From assembly GCA_018350325.1 (NCBI GenBank), contig JAEVLN010000028.1, positions 838,516 through 902,515 of the forward strand: a stretch of DNA of 64,000 nucleotides, in the 5' to 3' direction. The notes beneath the pieces are model-generated. The model was given only the letters and a program-made list of their open reading frames with translations, searched no databases and was not told where the DNA came from. Source of the stretch: Globodera rostochiensis. Its lineage: Eukaryota; Nematoda; Chromadorea; Rhabditida; Heteroderidae. Position 1 is the stretch's first letter. Each line of letters opens with the position of its first letter. The position numbers and the translations under genes are program-made. Below, piece by piece: positions 8,250 through 20,444 of the stretch.

Positions 8250-11155
8250 AGAATACGTCAGTAGAATAAATTATTTTATTAAAGGAAGTGCCTACATTTT
8301 AGCACCGCTTAAAACCCCTTATATAACTTTTTTGTTAAGCAATTTTGGCTAAAATTGGTCCAAGTTTCAATCGGCATCGCAGCCGTCTGCGTCGCTATCG
8401 GCGTCCTCGACATCCTTGAGCACTTGTGCCGGCGACAAATGAATACCCTCTCACCCAATTTTATATTTTCTGTTTAATTCCATTAAAAATTTGTGGTGCC
8501 GTTTCATTTGTGGTTTGATCCCGCCATTTTTTTGTTGATTACATCATTAGATTGGATAAAATGGAAATATAGGAACTCCTTAAATGATCATTCTTGGCAA
8601 AATTTCAAATTTTGAATGTAAAGTTTGTTTGTCCAAAGTTTGCTTCAATTTTTTCGCGAGAACAGTTTAACACACAAACGAAATAAATTGAATGGTGAGT
8701 GGTGGGGGGTGTGGGGGGGGGGGGTCGGGTGGGGGTTCGAATCCGCTTGGCTTAAATCATTTTTTACGACTTTCTGTTGATATGTACGGTAGTGGAAATA
8801 ATTTCTAAAATTCTTAAAAATATTTTTGTGGGTTGTTTGGAAATTTTTTGAATTTTCAATTTTTTGGTCACCAAAATTGGGGGAATGTTATGAAAATTCA
8901 TAACTTTTCTTAAAGAAAAGCATTTCCAATCAATTTAGTCTCATAAAATGCAGAAAAATAAGCGCTATTTTTATGATATTATAGTTTTTTGAAAGGTTAA
9001 AAATCCAAAAAGTTGTGGTCAATTTTTTGAACAAAACGAATTTTTCACAAAAAAAATCATAAAAATTTTTTGAAAAGAGATTTTTAAAAACTCATTAATT
9101 AGATAAAGTACTTGCACCCCATAGATTATTGTTTTGGAAAATTATTAAGAGGGGGGAGGGGCAGAAGGGAGCTTAGCGTAAATGTTTTTGAGTGCGAGAT
9201 TTGTTGGAAAAGATTTAAAAACATTATTAATTCTATAATTTAAAGAAAAGTGATCGTATGCATTTCTTCTCATTGTTGTACCTGGCTCAATCAACGGTTC
9301 AAAATTGCCATTCCCGCACCCCGAATAAATAATCCTTGTTAAATTTTGAAATTTTGCATCATTTCGCACTGTTCATAAATACATTCTAATTTGTTTGTGT
9401 AAATCTTAAAAAAGTTGATTTACCAAATAAAAATATGAATATTGCTTTGCACGAGACTAATTTGGCAACTTAAGCGCTTGATTAAAGTTTTTGCCAAATC
9501 GGCCAATAAAGTGGCCAATTCTTAGTCCTTTTGAACTCCCCGACGACGTTCGCCGTCCTCATGCTCGTCTGAAGTGTAAACAGTTTTTCTGATCAAGATC
9601 AGAGCGTCGTGATCTGATTTGGAACTGACAGCAAATGATTTAGGCATTAATAAGCACTACTAAAAAGGTCGAATAAATGCTTTTGCATTTTCCCGCGTCA
9701 ATATTGTTATTTTTAACCATTTTAATTATTTTGAAAAATGTACAAAGAATTTTAAAATTATTTATTTTCTTTCAGAGTTGACTCAACAATTTTCTCATTT
9801 ATTAGATGAATAAGCAGTAGGCATAACCATGATTATACGATTTTAGAAAAATTGAATAGTAAAATTCATCGTCGACATTTCGGCATCGTTCGTGCCCGTC
9901 TCGTGTTGTATTTAGACGATTAAGTGACAATTTGAAGCATTTTTCACTTATGAATTAAAGATGTCTTCAGTTCAATTTAGTATAAAAAATTGCCCATTTT
10001 TCCGATGACTTTCCTGAGTCGATGTTTAAACAGTTTTAATTGCTTTATTTTTTAAAGGTAAGCATGATTTTTTTAAATTTAACCTGAATTAGCATATAAA
10101 TAACGAATTTAAATAATAGAGTTAGGACTTTTTTCAAAAAACCGGTGCTCGCGTCGCTGTACTCTGTACCTCGGAATGGCGGGCGGTCAGTAGCTTAATT
10201 TTTTTTACATATCAAGGGGTTTTCGAGGATGGAATGCCCGACCACGAAACTGACATCAGTTTTGTCATTTTTAATTTTGCAGGAAAAGCTTATTTAAAAC
10301 TTTTACGGGCCATATTTTTGTTAAGGTTGATTTGGTAAAATTTATTCATATATTGTGTGGCATTTTGTGCCCCACCCATTTTGTTGTTGACTTTTCCCCT
10401 TTTTTTGCGAACAGGGTTTGACGAGAGAAGCATTCTTTTTGAAAAATTTTAGAATTATAGAGCGACTTTTTAGTCAATATAAATCAATGTTTTTGCTTTT
10501 TTGAGAATAAATCAATATTTTAGGCATTTTTCTTGGAAAAATGCAATTTTTAGGCATTTTTCCGAAAATTTTTGAAAGAAATTCAATATTTCAAGCACTT
10601 TTTCCCAAAATTTCTTAAGAAAAATGTAACCTAAAATTTAAAAAAAAAATCAAACCAAAAATGCACCCCTAAAAATGACTTTTTCTTAGACCAAAAATCC
10701 ACCCCCAAAGATCGAAATTTTCCCTAAAATTTTTTATTATTTTTTATAAAATGTGCCAAAACATGTGAAAATATTATATTTCCTATTAAAAGAGGAAATT
10801 TTGGGGTTTTTTGGTCAATATTTTAAGTCAATATTTCACGTTTTTTAGTCAATATAAATCCGGTCTCTAATTTTATTTCCGGTTTTTGTTACTTTAAAAA
10901 AGTTAAGTGAATCGACCAAACTTTGAGTTATTCAAACACTTTACCCTTCGAAAGCTTACAATGAGCGGAAGCATCAACAAGCAAAAGCTAAACGATTGGA
11001 CAAACCGCAAAAAAGTTATGTCTAGAAAACTAAAAAACAGAAATTTTTTTTTTTCAAGATTTTCATCTTTTTCTGGCCATAACTTTTTTGGAGTTTGTCC
11101 AATAAATCCAGGAATGGCCATAACCAAAAAGCAATTTTCCATCATTAGACAGGTT
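8250..11155. other. Intergenic, AT-rich; no convincing gene
   Basis: I see no supported gene here. A minus-strand acidic stretch at about 8367-8440 (DVEDADSDADGCDAD then stop) might be a terminal exon. A G-rich run with an exact tRNA B-box-like word (GGTTCGAATCC) lies at about 8734. The 10440-10870 portion is a repeat with TAGTCAATAT words like those in the MITE at 44486-44811. The 10905-11150 portion resembles 32000-32100. Confidence 0.5.
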
Positions 11156-11692
11156 GGGTAATACTGTGCTTTGTGCCCCCCCCCTTTTTCAAAAAATAAA
11201 AGATTTTTTTAAAGTCATATAAAACAAGTTTCCGGGGGGTCTTCGGGTCGCTGATCACGATTCTGACATTTATTTTACCCAATTCCGAACACTGAACCCG
11301 AATTCGAACAATTTTTCGGAAAAAATTTTTTACAAAAAAAATTAACATTTATTGCCCAAAATCGATGCAAATGCACGAAATGGAAAGTAACAGCACAGAT
11401 TCAGATGATAAAAAGACTATTCACATTTGAATTGGAGAGTGAACGGCTCACAACGAATGGTTATTTCGTGCATTTGCATCGATTTTGGGCAATAAATGTT
11501 AATTTTTTTTGTAAAATTTTCCGAAAAATTGTTCGAATTCGGGTTCGGGGTTCGGAATTGGTTAAAATAAATGTCAGAATCGTGATCAGCGACGACCCCG
11601 AAAACCCCCGGAAACTTGTTTTATATAACTTTAAAAAAATCTTTTATTTTTTTGAAAAAAAGGGGAGGGGGCAGCACAAAGCACAGTATTAC
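11156..11692. repeat. Long palindrome / foldback element
   Basis: The arms begin GGGTAATACTGTGCTTTGTG and end with the inverse (CACAAAGCACAGTATTACC). They share TTTCCGGGGGTCTTCGGG-like and CCCGAATTCGAACAATTTTT blocks. The centre (about 11350-11470) is also inverted (TGCCCAAAATCGATGCAAATGC with its complement). It is similar to the palindromes at 22.43-22.85 and 59.2-59.55 kb. Confidence 0.75.
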
Positions 11693-11827
11693 CGACAGGT
11701 TTTCAGACTCTAGTTCTAAAATCTTCTCTTTTTTGTTGTTTTTTCCTCCAATTTATTCTTCTTTTTTGTCTTTTGGCTTTTATCATTTTTTTGGTTTTAG
11801 CTTTAACAACAGATTTTCTTTGCAATT

Positions 11828-14800
11828 ATGGGCAACCTGGCGTCAAATTACGACGACTCGCCGTGGCTGAAAGCGTGCGGGGAAGGCAATTTGGACACCG
11901 GTCAGTTCTGCAGAAAACAATTAAAGTTCTGTCAGACAATTTGTAATTAATGCAATATTTTGGAAATTGAATTTTCTGAACCCATTTCTATATTTACATA
12001 TGATAAAGGCTTAATTTCTTTTTTGAGGCGTTGAAAACATTTTTAGCGATTTAAAATCTTTTTGAAAAATTTCAAAGCTAAATTAAACTGGCTCAAAACC
12101 CGGTTTAATGCGGGATTAAAGTAGTTATTTTAGTAAGCAAAATTTGAGATGCTATAACTAGGGCCCGCAAAAATATGGATATAAAATCGTGAGTATGGCC
12201 ATAAAATATGGACATAAATTTTCAAAATAACATATAAAATTTCCCAAATCACAAAAAATTCAATTTTTTAGGGCGCATTTTTGAAAAATTTAAAAAGTCA
12301 ATTTTAGGGGTGAATTTTTTGAAAATTTTTAAAAAGTCAATTTTTGGGGTGCATTTTTTCAAAATTTTAAAAAGTCGATCTTTAGTGGTATATTTTTCAT
12401 TTTTATTGCATTTTTGTTAATGAATTTTTGAAAAATGGCGAAATATGGATGAAAAATATGGACATAAATGGAAAATATGGACAAAATATGGAAATATGGA
12501 CATAAATCGCAAAATATGGAAAAATATGGAAATAAAAATCGGTCCTAGAAGCTTCAAATCAAGCTAAAAATGTGTTTTTCGTGCATTTCAGGGCATCCCC
12601 AGTTCGCAAAAAAAAAAAATATGGATTTCCATGAGTTTGCGAGCCCTAGCTATAACTCAACTTAAAATAGTCGACAATTTATAAAAAAGCTACCATTTTA
12701 TTGCCTCGCTGAGATGAATCGATTCAAATATTTTTATTTGACATTAAATTACCTAAATCCCATCGGTATCAATTTTCATAAATTTGTATTGCAGTTGAAA
12801 ACTTGGTGAAGAATGGCCAAGACATCGAAGCTGCGCATAGCGACGGTGCCACCGCGTTGATAGTCGCATCGAACTTCGGAAAGGTGAACGTTGTGCACTT
12901 TTTGCTGTCGAAAGGCGCGCGTGTTGATCGAACAACGGACAATGGTCAGGGAATTCAAACAGAAAATGCCGTTTAAAGCATAATTTGTAGCCATCATTTA
13001 ACTCATAATTTCAGCAAATTCGCCGCTTTTCCTCGCTGCAAAAGAAGGCCATTTGGAGGTGTGCAAAGAGTTAGTCGCCAAAGGCGCTGATGCCAACCAG
13101 GAGTTGGGGCACGGCTGGTCGACATGGTTGGCAGCGTGCGCTAATGGTCATTTGGGCATCGGTGGGTGTTTTGAATTGATTAAGCCAGCTAGCAAAAAGT
13201 TATGAGAAATTCGGACTAAGCTTCTTTTGGTGGATGGTGGAGGGACTAAAAATTGAGAATTTAAAGCGGTTTTTGAATCGGTTTAATTTTTAAAGTCGTT
13301 TGCCCTTAACTTTCAAAAATTTAACCAGGTTCAAAAGCCGGGTTAAATGCTCGTCCCAATAAAACATCGGTCGGTCTGTTTGGCGGAAAAACAACAAAGC
13401 GAAATTTCAGAAAAATCAGAATACCGACGGAATTGAATTTAGCTAATCATAACATTTTTATGATTGGGGGGGGGGGGCTACGGGTCGGCAAATGGGGCTT
13501 CTTATTTCATCGCACTCACTTTTTGTTCACGATAAAAACGAGAGATTGGACGGTACGGGAAAGTACCGACGCTTTAAAAGTCGTTTTCCCTTAAGGTTTA
13601 AATAATTAAACCGATTCAAACCCCGCGTTAAATCCTCAATTTTTATTTTCTATTGACGAATTCGTAATCAGCGCATCAAATAACATATTTTTAGACAATT
13701 TTTAGAATAAAAATATTTCCCAAAAATTTTGACCAAAAGGGTCCCCCTTATGGCTTTTCAAAATTTGAATCGGTTCAAAAACCGGGTTAAATGCTTGTCC
13801 CAATAGAATTTTTGATTGTTCTATCGGTTTCAGCCCTTAAGAAAACCTATAAAAGTGGTTTTAGTGATTTTGAGCCTGGGGCCTATGCTCCATATTTACG
13901 CGCCCCCGTCCGTCGGCATTCTTCAATTTTGATGGAATTTTTAATTGCAGTCGAATTATTCGTCGAGAATGGCCAGGACATCGATGTTACGAATATCACC
14001 GGTTTCACCGGGTTGATAATTGCATGCTTCGACGGGCATGCGGACGTTGTGCGCTTTTTGTTGTCGAAAGGCGCACGCGTTGATTGTACAACGAACAAAG
14101 GTGAGGGAATTTAAACGAAATGCCGCTTAAAGGATTATTATTTGCTTTTTAATTCTTTAATTTTAAAATTATAATTTTCAGGTTATTCGCCGCTTTTTAT
14201 CGCGGCAAGGGACGGCCATTTGGAGGTGTGCAAAGAGTTGGTCGCCAGAGGCGCTGATACCAACCAGGAGTCGGGGGACGGCTTGTCGCCGTGGTTGGAA
14301 GCGTGCCAGAATGGCCATTTGGACGTCGGTGGGTGTTTTGAATGATACCAAGATATTTGATTAAGCCAGCTAGCAAAAAGTTATGAAAAATTCGGACTAC
14401 CTAAGCTTCTTTTAGTGGAGGGTGGGTGGAGTCCAAAATTTGCAGTCCTATAATTGGGTTGTGGTGTCAACTAGGATACCCAAACTTTAGAAAGTTGCAG
14501 TAAATTAAAGGAACTTCCTGAAGGAGGGGGCTTCAGCTAATAGCCCCCTCCCCCAACTCGTTAGGGTACTACCCAGGATCGGTATTTTTTGGGTTCTTTT
14601 AAATTTGACGATTTTATTACGGTAGCCTTTCGCGTAGGGAAGAATGCGTGCGAGAAAGGACATCGGACGGAATTTGTTTTACTTGTTTAAAAATGGCGCA
14701 ATTGGAAGGGGAACGAGTCGCTACAAAGGGAACGAGTTAATATTTTACCGTATAAAGGTCCCGTATAAGATAAAAAGTGTTTCAAAACTGCACTACTCGT

Positions 14801-17800
14801 CCGTCGGCATTCTCCAATTTTGATAAAAAAATTTTGAATTGCAGTCGAATTCTTCGTGGAGAATGGACAGGGCATCGAAGTTACGAATAGTGACGGTGCA
14901 ACCGGGTTGATGTACGCATGCAACGAAGAGAGGGCAAACGTTGTGCACTTTTTGCTGTCGAAAGGCGCGCTCACTGATCAGACCCCTAATGATGACAACT
15001 GGTCGCCGTGGTTTTTAGCGTGCAATAATGGTCATTTGGACATCGGTCAGTTCCAACACAAAAAAAAACTATTAACACCAACTAATTAAATAAACACTTG
15101 GCGCTTAATACTCTACAAGAAACTTGGATTATTCAGTACCGGACAAAAACCGGTACCCTCGGAACCGGGCTTTCAGAGACCCGGTTTAGAACTATAACCG
15201 GTTAATCGACCGGTTTTTTCGGTCTATGACCAGTATTCCCATGTTCCATCTGTTCTGTTCTCAAAAACTTGTTGAATGTATTTTTCATTAAATAATATTT
15301 TTTCAATTAATTTGATAAGAAATGAAGGTTCTCTTCTCAAGGTGTCGTCCATGGAGTTCGGAATGAAATTTGGCGAATAGATAGAACACCCCTGGGTTCT
15401 TAACTAAACTGTTGTTACTTTTTGCTAAATGCCCTCGGGGGAGGAGTTACCTTTTTAAAAACCAGAAATCAGAAAATAGAATTCAAGTGCCCAAAATGAT
15501 CAGAAATTCTGCTAAATCAGAACAGAAGCTAGAAAAAATATCGTATCGTAATCGTAAATATCCCTAATTTTGGCCATATCGTTTATCGTTAAAAAAAATC
15601 TCTGGTGCTGTTTAGGTAATTTAAAAAAAATTAAAACTAAAATCATAAAAGTGATCTGCACTTATGGGGTTTGAACCCGTAAGGGCTTTTGTTTCAATAA
15701 AACAAGAACAGCTGCATTTAATTTACATTGGGTATTTTGAAGACCCGGGGGTTCGCAACCAGTTAATTTCCGGTACTGAACAACGCTACCAGAAACAAAC
15801 AAATTATTTATGTATTATAATTGGAAATGCAGTTTTTAATTGAGTTTAACATTTTCTTAATTTTTTATTATTTCACAGTCGAATTATTTGTGGCGAATGG
15901 CCAGGACATCAATATTACGGATAGCGCCGGTGACACCGGGTTGATAATTGCATGCTTAGACGGGCATGCGGACATTGTGCGCTTTTTGCTGTCGAAGGGC
16001 GCGCGCGTTGATCAGACAAGTGATGGTAAGGGAATTAAACAGAACATAAAATGCCGTTTAAAGGATTAGGTATTTGCGTTTTTAATTCTTTACTTTAAAA
16101 ATTTTAATTTTCAGGCTTTTCGCCACTTTTCTTTGCGGCAGACGGAGGTCATTTGGAGGTGTGCAAAGAGTTAGTCGCCAAAGGCGCTGATGTCAATCAG
16201 AAGTCGGAGGACGGCCAATCGCCGTGGTTGGCCGCGTGCGCTAATGGTCATTTGGGCATCGGTGGGTGTTTTGAATTGATTAAGCCAGCTAGCAAAAAGT
16301 TATGAGAAATTCGGACTAAGCTTCTTTTGGTGGATGGTGGAGGGACTAAAAATTGAGAATTTAAAGCGGTTTTTGAATCGGTTTAATTTTTAAAGTCGTT
16401 TGCCCTTAACTTTCAAAAATTTAACCAGGTTCAAAAGCCGGGTTAAATGCTCGTCCCAATAAAACATCGGTCGGTCTGTTTGGCGGAAAAACAACAAAGC
16501 GAAATTTTCAGAAAATCAAAATACCGACGGAATTGAATTCAGCTAATCATAACTATTTTTATGAATTGGGGGGCTACGGGTCGGCAAATGGGGCGCTTCT
16601 TATTTCATCGCACTCACTTTTTGTTCACGATTTAGGTGTAAGCCACGCCACCAGCAGGAGCCAACTCGGATCCCGCTGGTGGGCGGGCTGCTTCGTGAGT
16701 GTCAGATGTGTAAAATGGAGTGCGATGCCATAAAGAATTAGCCATTTTCATTGAAAATTTCCATATTTTTGAAAAATCAGGCAACACCTGATTAACAGGG
16801 ATGATACTTTTAGGCTCGAAAAATCTCAAAATAGACGTCTAAATAGGTGAGAAAAAAGTGCCAAAATAGGCTCTAAAACCCGTGTTCAACGCAAAAATAG
16901 GTGCGTTCCGGCCTCTAATTAAGATTGTTCCAACCTTAAAAAATGTTTTATCGACTTTCTAAAATTATACCTGTATTTGGCTTAACGGTAGATTTAATCG
17001 GATTTGTTTAACGAATGAATTATCTCTTTCAGACAATTTTTTAATGATTAAAATTCTGAAATTTTTAATTGCAGTTGAACACTTCGTGGAGAATGGCCAG
17101 GACGTCGATGTTTCGAGCAGCAATGGATTTACCGCGTTACTAATCGCATCTCGCAGCCGGCACGCGGACGTTGTCCGCTTTTTGCTATCGGTGAGCGTGT
17201 GCACAAATCGGAGCGATGCCAAAGGTGGGTGTGGTGGTGGGGCTGTTCGAGAGTCTCGAGTCGAGCATAGATGCGCAAACATATTGAGTCAAAATCACAA
17301 AAAAAAATTTCCGACGGCGCTTATCGACGCCGCGGGACTTCTCTCATTTCTAAAAAGCATCAAAAAATAAGCGAATTTTTAAATTTTTGGTCGCAAATCT
17401 GTTAACAAATTTAAATAAAAAATTCAAAAAATTTCTCGGCGGCGCCCATCGTCACCGCCGACCCACCTGCCCCTCGTCTAAAAATTAGTTGGAAAAACCG
17501 CGCGAAAAAAACACGGCTGGCGCTCAGTTGGCAACCTCAAAGCTCAAGCCGACCCCCCCCCTTTGCGCATCTATGGAGTCGAGAGATTTGTCGGTTTTTT
17601 GCGTCTCGGGATCATTTCTCTGTCTCAGTAAATTTCAAGTCTCGTCGAACGGCCCTAGTGTGGTGGTGGGAATCAGAGCTAGGCGGAAATGATATTTTTT
17701 TTTGAAACGAAACGAAAAACATTTTGGCCTAAGCTTTGGTGGCAAAATAATGGACGACCTTTTATTTAACAGAACATTTTCTCTTTAAGGCAATACGACG

Positions 17801-17880
17801 GCACTGGCAAGGCTGTTTCAAATGGGCACGGGGGACATATGGAAATTCTGACTTTGCATGAATCAGCCAACGCAAATTGA
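11828..17880 (+). CDS. Ankyrin-repeat protein 1, modular exon-pair gene with N-myristoylation motif
   Basis: Exons 11828-11900, 12795-12944, 13015-13161, 13951-14100, 14182-14328, 14845-15045, 15879-16025, 16115-16261, 17075-17224 and probably a degenerate end near 17790-17880. Every junction is phase 1 (a split G codon). Exon 1 starts MGNLASNYDDSPW, matching the N-myristoylation pattern G-x3-S. Later exons alternate between an A type (about 150 bases, NGQDIEATNSDG...FLLSKGARVD) and a B type (about 147 bases, GHLEVCKELVAKGADTNQ...ACxNGHLDI). Each A+B pair is about 99 residues, or three 33-residue ankyrin repeats. Ankyrin repeats are protein-binding scaffolds; the partner is unknown. Exon 14845-15045 fuses parts of A and B and lacks one repeat and the intron. 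In exon 17075-17224 the LLSKGA motif has decayed to LLSVSV. The end has a frame break: the ankyrin-like frame NGHGGHMEIL ends with a stop at about 17880. No signal peptide, in contrast to ankyrin gene 2. Confidence 0.85.
12159..12648. mobile_element. hAT-like MITE in intron 1 of ankyrin gene 1
   Basis: The 8-base TSD GCTATAAC lies at 12151-12158 and 12649-12656. Termini TAGGGCCCGCAAA and, inverted, TAGGGCTCGCAAA. The interior is dense in ATATGGACATAAA words. The same family is at 34871-35398 and, less well bounded, about 24567-25045. Confidence 0.8.
13162..13480. repeat. Intron segment duplicated at 16262-16600
   Basis: After exon 13015-13161 the intron begins GTGGGTGTTTTGAATTGATT and continues almost base for base as the intron after exon 16115-16261, through GTTTGGCGGAAAAACAACAA. 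The two copies diverge by only scattered changes, for example in a G run (13470 versus 16568). Module plus intron were therefore copied together recently, or homogenised. Confidence 0.85.
15135..15790. repeat. Intronic repeat with inverted ends TTCAGTACCGGA
   Basis: It begins ATTCAGTACCGGACAAAAACCGG and ends CCGGTACTGAAC, so the ends are inverted. The left third is rich in ACCGGT words. A B-box-like word (GGTTTGAACCC) is at about 15668. No target duplication was evident to me. Confidence 0.45.
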
Positions 17881-18474
17881 ATTCGGTACGTTGTGAGGAT
17901 GAAAGAATGTGTTAAAACTTTGCATTATTTTTGGAATATTGGAAAAAAATTATTGGAATAATTTGTTGGCATTATTTGATGTCGTCGGAATAATTGAAGG
18001 TCAGAAAACAAGGATTTATATGCAATTGTATTCCTTAAAATAGGGCATTCCCTGGCTTCAAGTTGAAAGATTTTAACTGAATTCTGTGTATATATTTTAA
18101 AATAAAAAAGAATTCTAATTTCGATTTTATTAAATTTCATTCCCGAATATCCCTGGTAAAATATGTTTAAAAAATTTTCGAATTTGGGAAATTGAATTTT
18201 TTACAAGCAGTACTAGTACCAACAGCAGCTGAAGCAACTGCTGGTGCTTCTGTCGTCCTGTCTCCACCATTCGTTGTTGCTGCTGCTGCAGACACGGCAG
18301 AATCCGTCAACCATTGTTTTGTTGAGAAGCTAGCGTCTTTGTCCTTATAGCCATCTGCAGTCAAAGTGCTTCACAATACTACCAGATTGCCTGTTTTTAA
18401 ATGGTTTACGAAGAAAATTGATCCTAAATCGTTTAAAAAATTTGGATTGCTTGCATGTCAATAAAGTTTCTAAT
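17881..18474. other. No confident gene; one two-way open stretch
   Basis: About 18190-18350 is open on both strands and rich in Ala/Val/Thr codons. The plus-strand reading follows a TTACAAG acceptor-like site and ends at a TAG near 18348. I do not call a gene because neither strand has homology I recognise. Confidence 0.3.
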
Positions 18475-18841
18475 TAGTGTTCGGCAAATGGGGTTTTTCG
18501 GTATTCGGTATCGGTATTTCGGTATAATACCGATACCGAAAAAAAACCGAAATCTCACAATTTTTTCGGTATCGGTATTTCGGTAAAATACCGATAAAAA
18601 ATACCGCGGTAATACCGAAAAATACCGCGGTAATACCGAAAAATACCGAAAATACCGCGGTATTCCAGTCAGAGATATCTTGGTCGGTATTCGGTATCGG
18701 TATTTCGGTATAATACCGATACCGAAAAAAAACCGAAATCCCAAAATTTCTTCGGTCGGTATACCGAATCGGTAATACCGAAAAAAATACCGCGGTAATA
18801 CCGAAAAATACCGCGGTAATACCGTACCGTGCCGAACACTA
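18475..18841. mobile_element. hAT-like MITE filled with a GGTATTTCGGTAT satellite
   Basis: TSD TTTCTAAT at 18467-18474 and 18842-18849. Termini TAGTGTTCGGCA and TGCCGAACACTA. The interior is almost entirely repeats of CGGTATCGGTATTTCGGTA and its complement (ATACCGCGGTAATACCGAA). Confidence 0.85.
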
Positions 18842-19044
18842 TTTCTAATTGCTTTATGCGTTAAAATTGTAATTATTCAGAGGAAAAGCCTTGAAAAAAT
18901 ATTTAAAGTATGAACTGTGGCCAATATATTTTTAGGAGCCATGCGTGATACAATTTTTATAAATGAATAAAATTTTGTTGAAAGAAGTTGAGAGGCTTGT
19001 TTTTGTACTTTTTCACAATATAAATAATGTGACTAGTGTGAATC

Positions 19045-19440
19045 GATTGGTTTGCGAATGGCGCAGTTGGAAAAAGCGCCCACACACACTGTGCTTCTTC
19101 GAGGGTTTGAACTAGGGTAGGAGCCGGCCGGGGAAAACCGGGGATCCCCGGCCATTCTCATCCCCGTCCCCGACCCCGGTCCCCGTGTCATGGATGAGAG
19201 AAAGAGAGAGCAGACGGCAGGCCTGATCAGCCAATCGACAACGCTATTCCTCCTCACTCTCACCACTCTTCTGCCTTCTCTCTCTTTCCCCTCTAACGGC
19301 TTTTCTCTAATCCGTTCCATTATGTTTCTTGCTCCTCCCCGAACAGTTGTTGTGAGCGGGCCAAACCTCCCCTTTGTCCGTTTATAAGATTGGAATTTTT
19401 GGTGATCGGTGTCAGTTCGTCGGCTTAATTTTGGCGGAGA
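19045..19440. repeat. tRNA-like fragment and dispersed GA/CT-rich repeat
   Basis: About 19055-19110 contains an A-box-like TGGCGCAGTTGGAAAAAGCGC and a B-box-like GGGTTTGAAC, suggesting a tRNA-derived SINE fragment. GGGGATCCCCGG palindromes follow. About 19184-19440 is the uninterrupted copy of the repeat split by the element at 727-1541. A CCCCGG-rich inverted partner lies at about 19590-19665. Confidence 0.45.
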
Positions 19441-20444
19441 TTGAAGAAGAATAAAAGGATTTGCCGGATCGCCTTTGTCCCTTTTTCCCCTCAAAACTTC
19501 AACCTAGGGGGTAAGCCCGGACTGCGAACCCTCCCATCCAGGGGCTTGCCCTTGGATGGGAGTGGGCCCAACAGTCCATGGGGACGGGCATATTACCCCG
19601 GTTTGCCATCCCCGAAAACGGGGATCCCCGGTCCTCATCCCCGGCCGGGGACGGGGATGAAAATGCACCCTATTGGTTGTCTTGCCGCAAGTTTTATTTT
19701 ATGTGTTGAGTTCGGACCCGCTTGGTTGCGACCACTTTTTTAATTTATTTTGTTTCTGTCGTGTGTTATCTGTTCTTATTGTAGAAAAAATGATTCTAAC
19801 AAATTATTAAAGTCTGTTTGTTGTACATATTTAATGTTTATTAAATTTGATTTATTTCAATTTCAATATGAATCATGACAAATAAGTTTGTTGAACAAAT
19901 TGTGCAAACCAATATCATAATTGGACAACCAATTTATCTTCCACTAATTTCCCATATTCTCAATGAATCATATACCTACTAAAGCACATCCAAATTCAGC
20001 AAAAGCACCAATCAGAAATGTTTTTGCTCATTACATAAAATTTTTGTCCGCAAATGACCAATATTTTTATTCCATCGGAAAATGGCTAACTATTTATTTG
20101 AAGTGCACAAATGAATTAAATTTTTAAATATTTTAAATTAAAATAACTTTGGTATTCCTTTCATTTTCATTGAATAATTCCTTAATATTTTTTTTAAATT
20201 TAATTCAAACAAAAAATGAGTTTATGAAAGGCGTCAAAAAAAGACAAAACTAAGAAATTTAAAAAAAAATCATCGGCAAATTGTGGAATTTTAACAAAAT
20301 ATTGTTATATTCACAGTATTTTTTGCAAACAGTTTTTTTGAAACTTTTTAGTGAATATATTTAGGCTTGGAGTGCTTTTTTGAAGTTTTAAATTTTTTGG
20401 CGTTTCATCATTTGACAATTTGTCTCAGCAAATTTTGAAATTCA

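Noticed and set aside
18167..18364. Minus-strand 65-codon ORF rich in Ala/Thr
   Set aside because: The opposite strand is equally open and neither has a recognisable motif or clear splice partners.
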